Source: Rhopalosiphum padi (taxonomy: Eukaryota; Arthropoda; Insecta; Hemiptera; Aphididae). Taken from it: DNA of 64,000 nt. The position numbers and the translations under genes are program-made. Shown piece by piece: positions 62,760 to 64,000 of the stretch (position 1 is the stretch's first letter; every line of letters begins with the position of its first letter). Location of the stretch: assembly GCF_020882245.1 (NCBI RefSeq), contig NC_083598.1, forward strand, positions 55,465,858 through 55,529,857, given 5' to 3'. A model generated the notes under the pieces. That model was not told the DNA's origin, did no database searches, and saw nothing but the letters and a program-made list of their open reading frames with translations.

Positions 62760-63930
62760 TCGAATAATATGATAACATTGCCTAGGTGCAGCAATAGCGA
62801 CCAGGACGCGTTGATGCGCTGCTGTGCGTCTCACTCTGTCTCTCTTTCGGGTAAAACACGCAGAACGTGGAGTACATTTCATAAGTTTCTCTAATTTCGT
62901 TGTTAGAAAATTTTATGAGACACATGTAGTCCATGCTAATTACTGCCGTTTAGGTCTCGTGGCCATGTGAATATCGTGTGCGTGTTACGCGATGTGCACA
63001 GCTGTTATATCGGTTCCGCGCGCTGGCCAAACGATGAGCAACGCACCCCGGCACTCGAAAAGTCGATTTCGCCTGTGTTTTGCTAACACTGCGACCATCA
63101 TAATGATATTTTCCGTAGGTAAAAAAAGCGAACGCAAAAATAAAATAATAAAATCGTAAAAACAAGAAACGAAACAACGTCGCCTTTGTTGGCGGGCAGA
63201 GAAAAGAGATCCAAACTATCTCGCCGGACGACGGTTATACGCCGTCAGTTTCGTGTATAAGGTCAACCGCGCGTGCACACAGACGTCGGCGTTCGCGGTT
63301 TTTTTTTTAATCTTTTACTCGATTTGTTGCCCTGGAGCCGCGAGTTCACCGCGCCGCGTTTCACTTTTTCGGTTATGTCCGTGACTCAGAGCAGTCAGAG
63401 CACCAGCCGAACAGCGATGCACTGACGCAGTCGTAAATATACACGCGCGTTATAATATTGGTTTTCGTTTTCGGTCTCGACCATAACCTCGACCCCACCG
63501 CGCGTCGTGTCTTCGTCAGTACTTGCTAAAATATAATAATAATATGATACAGCTATTGCCCGGTATACTTTTGCGACCACAACTTGAATATTATCGTTGC
63601 CATAGGCACTGAACGTCTCATCATAATATAGTATATACAACTGTAGTACCATCATTACGACTGTTATAATTGTCGTGGGTTAGGTCGCGATGAATTGAGA
63701 AATAATACCTAAAGTAAACAAAGCCGGTTAACCACACAGACGATGCCGCTGCTGTATTTTATTATAGTAACCGAAAAGCATTAAACGATCTATTGCGATC
63801 GGTACACGATTTCTTATTTGATATATTATATCTTCTGCAAGTACAACACATACGAGATACGACGACTGCATTGTTTTGTGAATTCGTTAGTGTTTCATAC
63901 AATGACGTCCGCAGAAATTGTTCGAGAGTG
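62760..63930. promoter_or_regulatory. CpG-rich block near the window end, possible promoter
   Basis: CG-rich sequence with clusters at 62990-63060, 63220-63370 and 63470-63510 contrasts with the AT-rich intron. TCAGTT at 63245-63250 fits the arthropod initiator. ATG at 63902 (MTSAEIVREW...) could be a start with a donor-like GTGGGT at 63928, but the frame ends early and this is weak. Either an internal promoter of the ankyrin gene or the 5' end of the next gene fits. Confidence 0.35.
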
Positions 63931-64000
63931 GGTTAATAAAAATACTTTGTTACGTATATTAATGCAACACTATATTATATTATAAAAGATAATATTTTTT

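Larger units (their letters stand above)
44897..64000 (+). other. Long intron of the espin/forked-like gene, running to the window end
   Basis: No exon that continues the ankyrin repeats in phase 2 was found. The DNA is AT-rich with many short palindromes. Supported or possible contents are listed separately: the palindrome at 45049-45103, hAT-type elements at 48440-48904 and 56486-57650, a degenerate inverted pair at 58511-59330, a GC-rich islet at 60012-60200, a possible coding start at 62375-62457 and CpG-rich DNA at 62760-63930. Another GC patch with CCGCCGCTATC-like DNA sits at 53920-54070. The remaining stretches show nothing I can name. Confidence 0.55.

Noticed and set aside
1..64000. 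tRNA, rRNA, CRISPR or bacterial-type operon signals
   Set aside because: None seen; ends of tRNA-like boxes were not found together, and the sequence is eukaryotic in structure.

Overview
The window looks like part of an aphid (Aphidinae-like) nuclear genome. This is inferred from very AT-rich introns full of TATTA/AATAATA runs, CpG-dense islands around gene starts, long introns with GT-AG junctions, many CA, TA and ATT microsatellites, and insect-type hAT transposon remnants. There is no bacterial gene organisation. No database search was possible, so all names rest on reading motifs.

Region 1 (about 0.8-36.5 kb, + strand) is one long C2H2 zinc-finger transcription-factor gene. A CpG-rich block (780-1600) precedes a 3' splice site at 1794-1795. 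Coding starts at ATG 2096 in an exon with 35 consecutive glutamines. I then join a previously untracked 54-nt exon (5815-5868), zinc fingers 1-2 (12384-12651), fingers 3-4 (24607-24791), finger 5 (32011-32182), finger 6 and most of 7 (32284-32481), a low-complexity exon with an internal frame break (33153-33633), a second polyQ exon (33721-34096) and the last exon (34269-34827, stop TGA). All junctions are GT-AG and the phases agree, except for the single frame break near 33249. The finger block resembles insect proteins of the datilografo (CG2052) type rather than rotund/squeeze; the exact orthology is not settled. A possible second start (ATG 9576) would give isoforms without the first polyQ.

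Region 2 (about 36.5-42.9 kb) is AT-rich sequence with no gene I can support.

Region 3 (about 43-64 kb, + strand) holds the 5' part of an espin/forked-type ankyrin-repeat gene. There are two candidate first coding exons (43357-43574 and 44285-44499), both ending in phase 2, and both can be joined to the ankyrin exon 44717-44896. The gene then enters an intron that runs to or past the window end. The first candidate exon encodes a DSGISS motif like a beta-TrCP/Slimb degron. The intron contains two hAT-type elements (48440-48904 and 56486-57650), a striking 39-bp perfect palindrome inside an 8-bp direct duplication (45049-45103), a GC-rich islet at 60.0-60.2 kb, a possible extra coding start at 62375, and a CpG-rich block at 62.76-63.9 kb that may be another promoter.

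The most interesting observations are: the untracked microexon; a 21-nt tandem splice-acceptor choice that would supply the missing second histidine of zinc finger 4; a 1-nt frame conflict inside an otherwise intact exon; and the palindrome flanked by a target-site-like duplication.
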